Part shown: positions 31,365 to 46,644 of the stretch, piece after piece
Position numbering within the stretch: the stretch's first letter is position 1
Layout of the letters: every line of letters begins with the position of its first letter
Assembly (NCBI GenBank): GCA_027574665.1
Contig: CM050650.1
Coordinates: forward strand, 103,451,086 to 103,515,085
Source: Rhynochetos jubatus
Lineage: Eukaryota > Chordata > Aves > Eurypygiformes > Rhynochetidae
Direction: 5' to 3'
Length of the DNA: 64,000 bases
Translations under genes and position numbers: made by a program
Notes under the pieces: model-generated
What the model was told of the DNA's origin: nothing
The model's input: the letters and a program-made list of their open reading frames with translations, nothing else
Databases searched by the model: none

Positions 31365-34300
31365 CTATGGAAAGAATTTGAAAATAAAAAGGAAAAAAAA
31401 CCCAAAACCAAACAAAAGGGGGAAAAAAGAAAAGCGAAATAAAGGTTAATCTGGCGCAAACTTCATGACAGAAAGAATTTTAACATTGATTACAACTTCA
31501 CAGAGTGGAAGGGGTTGGAAGATTTTGCTACTTAAAAACGAAGACGGTGCAACATAGTGCTCTGTGTGAACCTCACTGTTAGTGAAAGTGTCTCTCTGAG
31601 TCAGATGGGTATCCACAGTAAGACTTTATTTCAACCAGGAAGCAAGGTGTGGGAAATAGGAGTCCCAGATTACAGTGAAGATGAAAGAGAGTTAGTGAGG
31701 ATTTGTGTGTGCTAAGGCTTGTGCTGGGTAGGTACACACTGGGGCTTCTGAGGTTGTTTCCACATGGAGTGAAGATGATAACAGAAATAAAGGAAGATTT
31801 TCTTTTCCCTCTCTTGTTATCACCTGAACCGTGGGCTTTGTATTGACGCAATAGTATTAAGAAAGTAGCATCAATATACTGGAACAAAATATTATTCAGA
31901 AATTTCTACTTTGCAGTATGCCAAATTTTAACCTTTAAAAATGCTTCCAGGTGCACTGTCTAGAATTAGGCAAGATTGGTTACTTACATAGGAAGCATAT
32001 GTTTTAAAAATGTCTACAATATGGTTAATGAAAGGAAATTACAGCTATGGAAAAAAATAGATACTTGGACAACAAGCAAAAACTACAAGTTATACCAAAT
32101 TCAGTGACTTTTGGTCCATTATCCTGCAGTAAGCCTTAAATCCTTAGAACATAGATTGAAGGGGGATATACCTAAATGGAAAGAATATGGAAATACAGAT
32201 ATGAAAATGGATCTGAAACACTGAGATAGCTGGATACACATGAGCAGAACTAAGGCTTTTAGTCCGATGAGCGGAACAGGTCTGAGGCTGGTTTGACATA
32301 GATTCTGTGTTGCACAAAAGGCTCAATAAAACATCCAAGAAAGCCCTACAGATGCAGAACTGTGCCAACACAGCTTCCTTACAAAATCTTAGAGATTTCA
32401 TAGAGAAAGATATTTAGTCATTAATATCACACAGCTGAATTCCCTAACTGTCTAAGTCCACTATACTTTTTTTTTTTTTACTAATAAGATCATTTCTGTT
32501 ATGGAAGTGGTTTTTTTTTTTCCCCAAAATACATATAATCATAATTCACAAAATTAGCAACTGATACAAAAATGCATCATGATAGAGCTTTCTGTATTCC
32601 TGTACAGGAAAATCAAGTCCAATTCATTTCTGTATAATTGCAGGAAGATAAAGAGAATGACTATGTTTTCACAATAATTCAATAATGCTGAAATAGCGTA
32701 ATGTATACATGTGGACACCAGGAAAATGGATGTCTTAAAGAAAAGGTTTGCCTCATTCTAGTGTTGTTAAAAGCATTGTACATTGCAACAGTGACTCAGG
32801 TAACCTTGTAATTGGGGTTATTTGAGTCAAAAAAGGGTTCTACAAGAGTTCCTCTTCCCATTAGGCAAACATGGACTGAGGAGCAATGAAGTCAGGAATC
32901 CCTCTCTAGTCGTGCTTTTAGATCTGAGGTTATGTTGCAGCTCTCTGGAGGGAAGAAACTAGTTTAGGAATTTGCTGATACCTGGGACTGCTGAGCCTGT
33001 ATCGCCAGGCTAGCCTAAGGGAAAAAAGTGAACCTAGAGAAAACTCTTAGATTCTGATTCTTGATACTCATAAATAAAAGGGTGATCATAAATAAAAGAG
33101 AGCAAGGCAGAGCTAGGATGTGAAAACCTTCATTTGAAGCATGTTTTGAATTACTACTGATGCTGCTCAATTCTGGTAGAGATTTAAAGAGAGTCTTGCT
33201 TTGAGCTAAATTGCTGTAACAGAGTGAAACACGTGAAACCATGCTCTTCAGATTCTGAGGCTGTGTGCTTTTTTTGACATGCTGTTTTGTTTTCCTATCA
33301 CCAATCTTACCTCCTGTCAGTTTTGTAACCAGCACTTAAGAAGAAAGAAAAACCCAATATTTTTCAGATGCTTTAGGGAATACAGAAAGTTCATAAAAGA
33401 AGGGAGAGGCTGTAAAGCTTGGAAATTAAGACAGTGCCTTATGAGCTCAAGCAGTGGCTCTAAGGAATGTTTCTACGCCAGCTACGAGAGTTACCATAAT
33501 ACTTCTCCCCTGCCTTCTCCCTGCAAATGTAGATGCAAGTGATCAAAGTGCTGGGAAACATTAAAAATAGAGACAATGGGGTAAAATAGGGTAAGTGAAA
33601 CCTAGAACAGGGAGCTATTTTTACCTACAACATAAGACAGGTTATCACTATTATAACTAATTTACTGGGTTTTTTTACCTTCTGTCTTCATGCAAAAGAA
33701 CAGCAGTGAATAACGAAACATATGGTGAATGTGATAATGAAACATCATAAACATGTATATCCCTACTTCTCAGGCAGGAGATCACTTCTCTGTCTAATGA
33801 ATTTATAATGTTAAACTTCTGTTGCAACCCTTCATAGCTAACTTAATCTTCATTTACATTTCTAAAAAAGAAAAATTCTCCTTGTGGCAAAACTGAAAGA
33901 GTCACTTGCTTCCCCCCCCCCCCCGGATTGAATATTTTATTCTGGAAATTTCTGATTGTTTCAATGGAGTGACATGTCTTAAAGCCACCAAGTATTAGAG
34001 TTGCTGCAGTATTCTGGCAAGCATTTGACCATGAGCACTAAACAGGAATCAAAAAACCCAGAGATGTTCAACAAGGAGAAGGAACCAGGGGAAAGACTGA
34101 AAGTTTGTGAGAAACTGGCTACATCTTTACAGTGAAACATGGCAGGAAGAAATCCGATTAATTTCTAAGCTACAGTCACAGAGATCAAATATTGAGCAGG
34201 GAATAAAAAAAATCCAATTCTACACAGTTAATAAATTCATATCTAGAACAACAGTTTTAGAGCCACAGAAATCTGGGTCTAATTGGAGACAGTAACAACA

Positions 34301-37300
34301 TCAGGTAAGAGGATGGAGGAGGCATGAATTTGTGAGGCAAATCTTGCCACCAAGTTCTTTTTGCTTTAATCACTCAAGCGATTCTAATTAAGTAAATGGG
34401 ATAACTTAGATGAATGTGACCAAGACTTGTCTTAGACGAACTTGGTATGTGTTGCTGACTTAAGAGAAGACTACATAATAGATTAGGGGCTTGTTAAAAG
34501 AGAAAAGTAACCCTGTAATCCATAGTTTACTGTTCATGCTTGGTCTTAGATCTCTAATAAATAAGTATTGGCTTAATGTCTGAAGCATGAAATTTTACGT
34601 CACTCAAATTTTTTTCCATTAATTATCATGTCTGTGAATATTCCTATTATCAGCAGTAATGTCTTCTTCTATCATGTCCAATTCTTGGCTCTAGTAGTTA
34701 TACATACCACGTATTATGTATGGGAAGAAACATTTCCTTTTCCTAACAGAAAATGAGCTTCCTTTTCATTTATCATCCCCTTCTTATGCTGATGGACAGC
34801 AGCTCCTGTCAGCTTTGCATCATTCACTACTTTGCAAATTTTATTTGCCTTAGTGGTTATTAGTTCAAAGCAAGCACTTAAAACCTCCTCAGCGCTGCTT
34901 CGTGCCTCACCCATCTTTTGGTCCATCATTCTACAAACTCCAGAGCTGCGGTGGGTTTTGCCGTCCCGCAGGGAGGGGTGGTGCTGGGCAGTGCAGCCCC
35001 GGGGTACCGAGCGCTGGCCAGGGACAGTGCCTGAGTAACCACGTCCAGGGCACTGGTGCTGAAAGCTGAACTGGGAAGAAGACTGGGATGGAGGATCCTG
35101 GTCTTCAGTCCCAGCAGGACGAGCTGGGTGTCAGAGCCAGCTTGACAGTCAGGGATGAAGCACAGCGTGAGGACAGGTGCAAAAGCCAAGCACCAATGGA
35201 CCGAGGACTAAAATGACCAAGGAGTTCTGATTTCTTTAGTTTTCTTGGTAGTTTTGGTGTGTGTATGCTGGGCACTCCTGACATTTCTCTCACCAATCCT
35301 GCTGCTGAGCCATGAGGCTCAAGCAAATTAAAAGCAACAGCATTCTGCCACGCTGTTAATCAATTTGTAAAATATATAGCTGCTCTGATATGCAAAGAAA
35401 GTAGATGGCAGAAGAGGTAGATGTATCTTTTCAGTGCTTAAATGCGGAAGGAATTATGAAAAAGAAACTGAAATTTTCCTTCTAGTTGTATTCAAAGGCT
35501 ATCTTAATTTAGAAAGCTGAATTTATTTTTTGCCTTTTTTAATAAAGCACAAAAAATATTTTTTTTGTGCTTATAAGATACAATCTACCTCCATGTGTTA
35601 GCTTATGATCCTCAACCAAAAATAATAAAAATGGTGAAAAACTGTTTAGATTCCAAACCGTATGGCTATTTCTGACTCTCATTTACATCAAAATATTAAC
35701 TGTTCAGGTACGTGTCCCACTTCAACATAAGCATGTGCAATTAGCTCCACTGGGTTTTCCTTTAAGGAAGGACACTGTTAAAGAAATGGAGAGAAAACAA
35801 GATGGTTTTGTCCTGCTTCATAGTGGGCTGGGCTAAATGATGATGAAAAGGAGCAGGTAGCAGTACAGCATAACATGCATTAGTTTGTCACTCAGGCAGG
35901 AAAAAGTGTAACACGCCAATTTGTTTTTGTGAAGATCATTGCCTTTATGTAAAGACTGCAGCGGCCATTGATGCCAGCTCCAGTTATCTTCTCCCAGAAC
36001 ATGACTTACATTTGACACCTTAACTGCCAGATGACCCTGACATATACAAGATTGCCTATCAGTGCTGAATTTGGCACAGAGATGGCTACAAGCGACCTGT
36101 TCTGTAAAGCGCATTCATTTCTCTTACGTGGTTTGTGATCCCAGACGGGAGTCACCGGTCAGAACCAGAGTATCAGGCATTACGGCAATACTGCAGAACC
36201 AAGAAGACAATTGCAGCACTGGGGAGCTGGCAGTTTGGTGGTCTGGACACATACATTAGAAATGCAAGGAAAGTTTCCTGATAACATAATCAATTAGATA
36301 ATTCATAATAATAAGATAATTCATAAGTAACAGGATATTTCTTTATTTAATTGATACACCTAGAAGCAGAATATCCCTCTTAATTTACACTGCATTTGAC
36401 TAAACTTGCTGAAGGTTACTGTTGTTACAGAAATAAGTCAGTCACGCTGCCCATATTTCAGTGCCAACACAGTTTGTACTAGAAATAAAATGACTAAAAT
36501 AATTCAATTTAGATATAACTTCAGGTTATCCATAGAGATTCACAGACAAAAGGCAGAAGGAGAGACGTGATATATTTGATGATATATCAGTGGCCGTAGG
36601 TGACATTCAGAACCCCTTTCAAAAGGCAGCCTTTTAATAAATCACTGTTGTTGGTCCATTTGCAAGATAGAGTCACCTGAGGGGTTTTTACAAATCAATA
36701 TAACCACTAAGCACTTAGTCAAAATAACATTATTTAGGCTGAGATCACAAAGTTAACTGGATGATGAATTTACATGAAGGCACCATCAATTAAAGGAAAC
36801 GGTTGTCCCTTATGACACGCGGCAGGAGCAAACTGGATTTTCTGTTTTGTAAGGAGGTTTATTCAGAAGGAGGATAATTGCTCTGCAGGGAGCGTGGAGC
36901 TGCCCTGGAGGCACAGCTCCCAGGGGCACGTTGCTGCAGGCAGGCAGGGCTTCTCTGAGGAACCACAGCACCGAGAAACACTGTGCTGCCTCCCAGGCTG
37001 ATGCTAAATCTTCTGCTTTGCGCAGGGAAGGTGAATGCTAACCCTGAAACCATTTCAGAAGAGTAAAAAGAGACCTTCTCATAAAGAAAGGACACAATTA
37101 AACCTAATCCTGTATGAAAAGAGTACTCAGTTATTGGTATAGTCTTCTGACCATCATGAACATTGTTCTAGCCAAAGGTTTTTACAGCCACAGCTAAAGT
37201 GTCTGTCCTTGAAATGCCCTGAAATCTGCTCACTATGCTCCACAGTGGTCATCAGGACCTCTCAGCTATTCTTAAAATAAAAATGCATGGATGGATGCCT

Positions 37301-37993
37301 AACAGTTACTTCTCTAAGCAAAGACTGATGAATGTTAAAAAACCATTAAGAAATCAAAGGAGACTTTTGAGAAACAAAATCTCAGCTACTGAAAGAGTTT
37401 ATTTCCCAAAAAAGAATGAACACTTTGATGATTTTTTTACTAAGCCATGGATGTCAAAAATAAGAATACAAGTCCCTATTTCAAAGACAGGGTGTTGGGA
37501 CCTATCTTTTTATACATGCCTATTGTCAACTTCCATTATACACCGGTCTCCAATACCAAACATAATTAAAAGTTTGACTCTGGTGTCAAACAGGCCAGTA
37601 TAATTTGTACCAAGCAAATCTGGCTTTTCCTAAAGTTACATTCTGAAATGTTAGAAAGGGTTTTCCTTGTTGGATCAGTAATATCTTTAAAGTTCAGTAT
37701 TAACAAGATGATTTAGAAATTCTTAGTTTTGATATGCATAGCCTCTGGCTACTTATTTAGAAAAAGGTAGTCAGCTAGAATGAGGGGAAAAAGGTAAGGT
37801 AAATTAGTCGACTTGGATCCAAGTCTGCCATATTCAATGTGTGCCTTCAGGGGCCACCTTGACCTGCACCAGTGATTTGGGATCTAATTCTCTTTTCAAT
37901 GCTGGAGCAGTATGTGCTCAGGCTCTGCACAGAAAAAAATATTTTGTTCCATTACCTGACTTTAGGCAGTGCTAACTGAATGTAAATGCAAAT
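31365..37993 (-). other. DLGAP2 intron (20 kb), distal part
   Basis: AT-rich intron with several poly(T) runs near 32469-32521. No gene or recognisable transposon in this part. Confidence 0.5.
33912..33924. repeat. Poly(C) tract, 13 C
   Basis: Uninterrupted run of 13 C in AT-rich surroundings. Confidence 0.9.
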
Positions 37994-38560
37994 CATAGAA
38001 TCATTTAGGTTGGAAAAGACCTTTACGTTCCTAGCACTGCCAAGTTCACCACTAAACCATGTCCCTAAGCACCACACCTACACTTCCTTTGAATACCTCC
38101 AGGGATGCTAACTCTACCACCTCCCTGGGCAGCCTGTTCCCATGCCTGACAACCCTTTTGGTGAAGAAATTTTTCCTAATGTCCAATCTGAACCTACCCT
38201 GATGCAACTTGAGGCTGTTTCCTCTTGTCTCATCACTTGTCACTTGGGAGAAGACACCAAGCCCCACCTCTCTGCACCCTCCTTTCAGGTAGTTGTAGAG
38301 AGTGATAAGGTCTCCCCTGAGCCTTCTCTTCTCCAGGCTAAACACCCCCAGTTCCTCAGCCACTCCTCACAGGACTTGTTCTCCAGACCCTTCCCCAGCT
38401 TTGTCACCCTTCTCTGGACACACTCAGCATCTCTATGTCCTTCTTGTAGAGAGGGGCCCAAAACTGAACACAGTACTCCAGGTGTGGCCTCACCAGTGCT
38501 GAGTACAGGGGGATGATCCCTGCCCTAGTCCTGCTGGCCACACTGTTCCTGATACAAAGT
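37994..38560 (-). mobile_element. CR1 LINE, about 570 bp, minus strand
   Basis: The inverted 3' tail (catagaatcatttaggttgg) leads into the ORF2 C-terminal region. The minus strand reads [18 protein letters not shown] and [18 protein letters not shown] in broken frames. It is 5'-truncated, with several frame breaks. Confidence 0.93.
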
Positions 38561-41500
38561 CCTTCAAAATACTTCTCAAACACACCCACTTTGCACTTAA
38601 ACTGAAATCTTGTCTGTATGTGAGTACAAGGCAGGTGAGGAAGACTGTTCACATTCTCATAGAGTCCAGGCTCCTCCAGCCCTTTTCTCTGCTGCTCCCT
38701 GGATAGGTCTGCACTTTCTCTTGTTGCTTTGCTAGTGAAAGATCCTCCCATTTCAGAGGGTTTTCCATGTTCAAGAGTTTCTCCGTTTGTAAGGTCATAA
38801 GAGCATTTTTTTGAACTGTAAAGATATTAAAACCTTGCAGAAATAGTCATTAAAACTTACCAATGTCATATAGTGCTTGAAATTCAAGAGAGAATTTTGT
38901 TTTATATCAAGTTAATTCTTTTAATCAAATCTTTAGTACATTTCCCTCAAACATAATCAGAGATATACTTTAATTACTAACCTATCTTCCTGCTTCTTCC
39001 CTTTTCTCATTCAGCCAGCCCTCCACGTGAATCCTAGCCAGTAAAGGGACAGGGTAGTTTCTCAGTAGAGAAAGAGTCTTTTGAGCTTGGATATTTGTGA
39101 CAGGAACCCTTTTTCTTGCTTTCCAGACTAAGCACTAAGAAAGTGATATACTTACAGTGATATTTTTGTGAGATACTTTCTTGAAAAGACTGCTTTCACC
39201 CAGATGAGTTTTATCAGCTCAGTTTATATGATGGGCTGCATTTTATTTAAAACTACGTAACTCAAAGCATCATCTGAGTGGTAGGTATTTACAACTTTCT
39301 AACCTTTTTTCCTGATTGGTCATTTTACATGTGTTATGTTTAGGTAAACCTTGATTTTTGTTACACCTTGAAGTCAGATGTTAATTGATGGTCTCATGTT
39401 GCCATAGTCCATGGGGGCAAAACGCTGCATATGCTGTGCCAGTTTTTAAAGTAGGGTCTTTTAGTAAAAATGAATTAGCATACCTTCAAGACAGTATTTG
39501 AGAACTCTACGTGGGAATCCATCCCACCTCATATTAGTCACTTAAAAATCAGTCATCCAAGTTAGTTGTCTGATCTCTTTTAGAATTTCTGGGAAAAAAA
39601 TATGCAATTCTGGGGCAAATTCTCACCCATCTTAGATGCTTATTTTGCCAGGAAATGAATCATCCTATGCAAGTGCCTGCTTTTCTCCATCAACCACAAA
39701 GAGAATCAAGAACAACCAGCTCAGATCAGGGCATCTAATTTTGAAATGCCTAAAGGGCTGAGATAAACTCCAGCCAAAAGCTCTGTCCCTGTGACAGCAC
39801 TGGTAGGATTCTGGTATGCACTGGGACACAGCCTCTCCTGTCTTCCGTTACCTGTGCTCATTGGAAAGGTGGGAGCTTCATCTCCTCTGCTCCACTACCC
39901 CTGTAAGCTGGCTGCTAAATCAAGCCTGTGTGGAATTTGCGTGCATTAATGACTGAATCCTAATTTCCTGCTCCTTGATCCCTTCTTCTGGAGCTACTAC
40001 ATAGCAGCTAGTAATATCTTGGCCTAAGGTCCCTTTGTAGCTCCACAGAAATATTAAAAGCAAACCCTCTGTATTTCTGTAGTTTTTAAACTGATTGCAC
40101 AGTCTCACGTACTGAGCTAGACCGTGCTGTTACTCCCACTGAAGCTGTTGATATTGAAGTCAGTGGAATGAGACCATTTCACACAAACTCAAGATCTGGA
40201 CGACTATCATAACATATTGACACAGGCAGGATTTGTGCTTCTTATGTATGACTTTTTTAAAAGAGTTTTTCAAAGTAGCATGTCACTGAGATGCTGTTGT
40301 CATATGAACCCTATCAAAATGCTATTTTTTAAGCAGCATCTCTTTTTGACATCTCTTGGCTAAACAGAATCTATATAGTACTGTGAAAAAAGGCTGAAAT
40401 CATTAGCATAACACGTAAACTCAATCAGAGTTTACTGGGGTAAGGTAAAATTACTGGATGAGTTGTTTTTTGGTTTGGTTTGGTTTTTTAATCTGTGTGT
40501 GCATCAGGTTAGACTCAATATTCAGAGTAGACCCTTTTAGGCTTAAAGTTCTATACATCTATCTGATTTTGTACAGGAAACTAACAATTAAATGGAAATG
40601 TGACCACTGAATTTGGAAAAAGATGGAGTCTAAGTACACACTACAACCTCCCAGGAGGAGAACAGTATAAAAGGAATTACTGTAATCAAGTCATTCAGTG
40701 CGTAAGTCGTTACCTCCATATTAAGGAAACAGGTCTGTAGGCAGCCCATGTTACGTAAACGATAAAATCTGTTTTGACAGTGTAATTAATGTTAGTCTCA
40801 AAACAGAAATGCAAATCAAACAAGACATCAAGGTCAGAAACTGTAAACCTTTGCCAAAGTTAAAAGAGATGTGGGCAACACAAACCTCATGGATTGCTGA
40901 TGGACCAGTTACGAAGAGTTCTATTTTAGATCAGTTAATTAGTGAGAAATTATAGCCTAACCAGCATCCTGTAGATGGCATGGCAAAGTGCTGACAGCTG
41001 TACTGCTCTTCTAAACAGTTCCTATGTGCCTCTAAAATACTGAAGCTGCATTAAACCACACCATCTCAGGTTTTTGGCTGCAGGAAGGAAAAATGGACCT
41101 TTAACTATACTCTGTTTCATTTCCAGAATGTATACACAGCTTTTCAGGAATATAGACTGCACTTGTCACATCATCAAAACAGTAAGAGATAAAGAGAAAA
41201 AAGAGCTCCAAAAGCTAAGAGTCACTCTTACAGGGCTACTCTTTTCACAGTGAAATAAAATAGAAAATTTGAAAACATTTTGCAGTAGAATCTAACCAAT
41301 ATTACTGAAATTCTGTACTTAGGAAAACAATTCTCTTCTTGAGCTCCCACATAGCCTTATCACTGAAGTCAAATAATTTCCATCAGCCTCCTAAGCCCAC
41401 TCACAGACATATGTAGTTTTATCACTGGTTTTGTTTGTACGTTTTCTAATCTCATGTATACACTAACTGTGTGCAGACTGTGGTTTTCTTTAACTTACTG

Positions 41501-41880
41501 TATGGAATTTGAAACTAAACAGGAAGAGAAAAACAGTTTGCTCACTTAATCTTAAGGAAGTGTTGCACAGTAGACTAATCTTAACAGCACATTATGATAA
41601 TGGTCCTACATTAAAGAATTTAAGTGATTGCAAAATATTTTAATCAAAGATTATTTAGTACCTTTAAATCATTCTTTTAATCCACAGAGAGCTACAAGTC
41701 TGGACACAAGCTCAGAGTGGACTTTTGAGATTGGTACCAATAAAGGCAGTAGTCAAAACAAAAAATCATTTTACTCAAGATGCGGATGGAGTCAGTATCA
41801 GCGTCAAAACCACTGCTCAGAAAGCTGCTTGCTGGCTGCCAGACCTGTATTTAGCTGCAGCAAATGATGCTGCTGGGTTT
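38561..41880. other. DLGAP2 intron, no gene seen
   Basis: Intronic sequence without recognisable repeats or domains. Confidence 0.5.
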
Positions 41881-42186
41881 TGAGCTCTTCTCCCGGTTTT
41901 GGCTGGGATAGAGTTAATTTTCTTTCTAATAGCTGGTATCACTTTCTGTTTTGCATTTAGTGTGATAATAATGTTAATAACACATTGATATTTTCAGTTG
42001 TTGCTAAGTAGTTCCAGTGCTTATACTAAGCCAAGGACTTTTCAGCTTCCCATGCTCTGCCAGTGGGGAGGTGTCCAAGAAGCTGGGAGGGGGCATAGCC
42101 GGGACACTGACCCAGACTGGCCAAAACTATATTCCCTACCCTATAACATCATGCTCAGCATATAAAATTGGAGTTGGCCAGAGAAA
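41881..42186 (+). mobile_element. Truncated avian ERV LTR (ERVL-like), about 300 bp
   Basis: It holds wording of a common avian LTR family (ggttttggctgggatagag, gttgctaagtagt, ccaaggacttttcagctt, catgctctgccag). A TATA-like atataaaa lies near 42159. The match stops at about 42186, so the R/U5 end is missing. The family name is from memory of wording only. Confidence 0.75.
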
Positions 42187-45100
42187 CAGGGACATCCAGA
42201 GGACAATTTCTTTCATAACAGATACCAATCCTAAAGGAGATAAATCACATTTCATTGACTATAATAGGACATTAATGTCACTGCCTTTGACAGCTACATT
42301 TTAGATATATGTATTAGGTGAGATGAATTTTTATGTCTGAAATTTTTATGGGGTTTTTTTGAGTGGGGGAAGGAGATGAAGAGTGGAAATATATGTATTT
42401 TTCTGGACACAGAACTACCCCAAAAGGTAAAGAAATGTATATAAAAATCATGACTCATTGATATGTCCTTGGTATTCTGTCTTCAGTCTCAGTAATCCGA
42501 GTGATGGGTTACTTGCTTCAAACTCAGTTTCTTCCCTAATCCTCCTTCGATATCCTCTAGTTGTCCTTGAGGAGTAGTAATGAGTTGCTTGCATTGCTCT
42601 GATCTTGTTGGTTTCCAGTGTGTATATTTTAATGGACTGTATACTGAGACTGAACCTTGGCTTTACAGGGAGTACAGAGCTTGTTGGTGAGTGTCGGGGT
42701 GCTATTAGGTGAGCACAAGACACCTGAGGGTAGGTAGGAGTTTGTTGACTTTCTGTTGGTGCACAGTAGGATGCACACACTGTATTCAGTCTGAGTCAAA
42801 CTCAGTTAACGTAGGTATCTAATACCTTTTCAGAGGTTCTAGCCCTCCTGCCTATCCTACAGCTGCAGGATACAATTCTCTCATAGGTCCCATGTGGATG
42901 TCTCAAATGTTTGAAATCTTTGAACTAATCTAAATTTGTTGTCATGGGAACTTAGACAATTAGTTTGCAGGAAAGCATCTATGTTTAGATGACTTGATCT
43001 GGCGTTAAACCCCATACCATTTAACTAACCTGGCCAAAGGCAACTTCTACCTGGTTATGTCCTAGGAATTTCACCAATTGTAGTATCTTTATTTTCTCTG
43101 ATCGTCTGGAAAAAATCTTTCCAATATGTTTTAAGTATCATCATGTTTGCCAATTGCCCTTCTAGGGCAGATCTGAGTCTGAAAGAAATTCCTGATATGA
43201 AATGGAGACTTAAGTACAATATTATTTTTATGAAACTCAATTTCAGGGAAGTGAAAAGAGAGAACAGGAGCTGCTGAGAGACTGGCAGAAATGTGCAAGC
43301 ATCCCAAGTGGCCTTTTTATATTAACAAAACAAAGAATTTGCTTCAAGTAAAAGTAAAGGTAACTGTAGAAGTTTTTCTCCTGCTTCTGTGCCTTTCCAC
43401 TGAAACATAAGATATGGTTTTATTTAAACACTGAAGAACTTGCTTTGTGTCTACCCTCAGATGCTTCTGTTATTTGGGAAGGATTTGGGTGGCAGCTGCC
43501 CACCAACATTCTGTTCTGCTAAAAAAGGCAATTTTGCAAGTTAGAAATAATGTCCCTCAGGAGAACTACATTTGTAAGTGGCGAGCATTAATCAAAATGT
43601 CCTTGCTATGAGGCAGAACAGTAGTGAAAGCATGTGAACTTGCCTCCCTAAACGCCTGGTAATGCATTTTTGGAAACAGCTTTACTAGCCAATGGACAAT
43701 CTAGAAGTGAAAGGGTCCCTATGGAAGTGAGGTCTGAATTGCCATAATGGAGTTTACTGTTATTTTGAAGTGCAGCTCTGTTTCTTCACACACAGCTGCT
43801 ATTGGCCCCTGTGCTTTTGCTAGAACCCAGAGAAGTGGAATTCTCCTGTGGCTATACACGCAGATTTTTTGAAGAATCTTTTTATTATAAAGAAGCTAGA
43901 GCAAAACTCAGCTCACGCCTCTGTTGTACTGTAACTGTAACAAAGCTAAGGGCTGATTTGTCAGCAAGAAAAATTCAGTCATCTTCAAGAGTTATGCTTA
44001 GTTACATTAACTGATGGACTGAGGCCCTGATGAAGTATTACACACGAGCTAGTAAAAAATTAGTGTCAGAACACAGTCAAAATGATGTCTATATACCCAG
44101 CACAGCAAGCATTGTAGTTCCAGTGCATCATTATGGCTCCTGACATTTATGTGTTCAACAAAAACCAGGACTGAATAGACAGCATGGAGAGCTTCTGAGA
44201 AGACTCCTTAGAGGTTTTTTTTTTTTTCATTCATGGAGGAACACAGAAGGAGAAGCACTGGCAGGAGAGGGGTGCCTACTACAAGTACAAGGAAGCACGA
44301 TGAACTGGTGCTTCCAGGTTCACCCATCCTGTGAGCTTCCCCCAGCTGTACAGACCCACACACGGACAAAACCCTCTGGCAACCTCAAGCTAAATAGCTG
44401 GGCTGAGATTTGCCTCTGCCACTGGTAGCTTCCATCATGTCAGGATGGCTTCCAACACTGAGCAGTGAATCACCCTCCTTGCATGACTGGTTTTTTCCTT
44501 TCTCATACATTCTTTTTTTTTTTTTTTATTTTTGTATGATATGATACAGAAACAAAGCTGAGAAAACTCTGTGAAAACTGATCCCACAGAACAGCTTTGA
44601 AGCCAAATTCTGCCAGGGGAGGGAGCATGGGTGTCCTTTCTAATAAAGACAGAACCAGCTGTCTGGCAAATCTAATTGGTTACGGAGGAATTATGTCAAG
44701 CACAGAACAGCAGGAGGAAGGGAGAAACACTCATTACACATTTTTCAAACTAACCATAGATGGAAGGCAGTGACTTCGTTTTTTATCATTGCCTCTGCAG
44801 ATCATCTGTACCAAGGAGAATGAAAATTATGAAAAGCTCCTGGCTACTGCTCCAACTGTTTTCATGCCTCATCAGCCTGAAGAGGCCAGGCGGCCAGGCA
44901 GCCGTGATCAGCACAACCTTACTCCATCTCAGGGAATCCCAGACTTATGAATGGTTGCAATGGCCCCTTGGACATCCTCTGTTGAACTCCTTGAACCAAA
45001 AGGCTGATGTCACCTTCATCCCAGTGACTCCCTGGGCCACTTCCACCACATAGGGCTGCTATTAAACAGCAGTGTCAGCATAGCAGCAAAACTTCAGTAT

Positions 45101-45736
45101 ATTTAAAAGAATTAAAGACTAATTACTACCCCCAGATACACCCAGAGCAATGAAAATGATGTGTGCATATCCAAGTGTAGAACTGGGCTCATCGTTTGTT
45201 GGTATGAGATTTATTCTCACAGTATAGGCACACAAGTTGGCACAGTATCAAAGTATTAACTCAGGGTCCCCAAGTGCTCCCACAGATATATGGTATGTTT
45301 CCTGCAGAGAGTGAAAGTGCCAGATAATCCCATAGAGACCCAACAGTAATTAAGCAAAGTCCATAGGCAAATTACAATTGAGAAAACAGCCCTCTATATC
45401 TTATTTGGACTTAAGGTTTTGTGGTTTTAGACATACCTGTTGTGTATACCACTGCTAGCTATTACTTAGCAATGACTACCAGCAAAAACCTGTAAGACTC
45501 AGTATTTATTTCTGTAGAAAGCACAGAAACTGTGATGTTACTTCATGCATATGTTTTCCCCCTTTTGACTGTTTTTTGCCTAGCCATGCTGCATTGGATT
45601 AAGAAGATCCAAGCAACCACCTGGATGAAGTATCTCATTCTTGAGAAAATAAAATAAAATCATGAATTTATTGATCATAAAATATTTTTAGGAACTGGGG
45701 AGTGTGTTTCTCCAATTTTTATATTTCTATGAATTT
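42187..45736. other. DLGAP2 intron, no gene seen
   Basis: Intronic sequence. A run of 15 T lies at 44513-44527. No gene. Confidence 0.5.
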
Positions 45737-45870
45737 ATAAAATCCCCTCTGAGCCTTGTATTCTCCAAGTTGAAGAGTCCCAGCTGTCTTATCCTTTCCT
45801 CATAGGAGTGATGCTCCAGACCCTTTGTCTTCTTAGTGATGGTTCACTGAACTCCATGTGTAGTATCACC
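45737..45870 (-). mobile_element. Old, diverged CR1 fragment, minus strand
   Basis: Wording such as cctctgagccttgtattctc and cctttcctcataggagtgatgctcc matches the inverted CR1 ORF2 end but with many differences. It is an older copy than the others here. Confidence 0.65.
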
Positions 45871-46644
45871 ATGACTTGTACTAGCACCTGCCCTTGGTAT
45901 CCTCATATCTTTGGAAAAAAAAACAAACCCAAAAAGAATAGCTATTGTCATTAGTGTTCAGATAGCAACTGGTGAATCATTCCTTTTGGGGTCTGCAGGG
46001 GTAGCTGTGCTATGGAAGAGTACAACTTCCTGATGGACTCTCATATTTTCACGCCTTTCTGTTGGTAGGTACATGACCACGCTATCTATTTACTGACAAT
46101 GGGACTTTTGTGGCTAAACATCAAATGTGCTCTAAAAATTCACTCTATGTAGCCCCTTATTTAAAAAATGCTGAAAATAGCTTTAAGTCAGGAGAAAGGA
46201 AACCTACAGTTCCTCAGGCATTCTGAGTAATCGTATGAACTGTAATTGAAAACTCCCTCATGCAATGTGACCTTGTTTGAATTAATTGGTTTTGGAATTA
46301 GAGCTAAATAGTTCAGTAAATGTGGAATTCTCTGAAGTTTACTCGTTGCCAAGAAAAGTCCTACTGGCTGAGAAAAGTACAATGGGCAAAGGACAGTTCC
46401 CTACTTCTCATCCTTTTCAGCGGACTCTTTAGTAAGCAGGCGTTCAGTGAGCTACCTACTATGAATCACATAAAAGGAGGTGCATGTACAACCGATCTGA
46501 CAGATCTGCATTATGCTAACGTTTTCTAGAAAAATGAAGTCACTGTAAGGCAGTATACTGGCCACTTAAGGCTAGTAACTATACCTCCTGAAACTAGCCG
46601 TGCTTCATGCTAAGTTTCTCTCAAGATCAGCTGGCAATCCCTGA

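Noticed and set aside
38052..38751. Minus-strand frames with RT-like C-terminal wording
   Set aside because: They are broken CR1 ORF2 sequence, covered by the mobile element entry.
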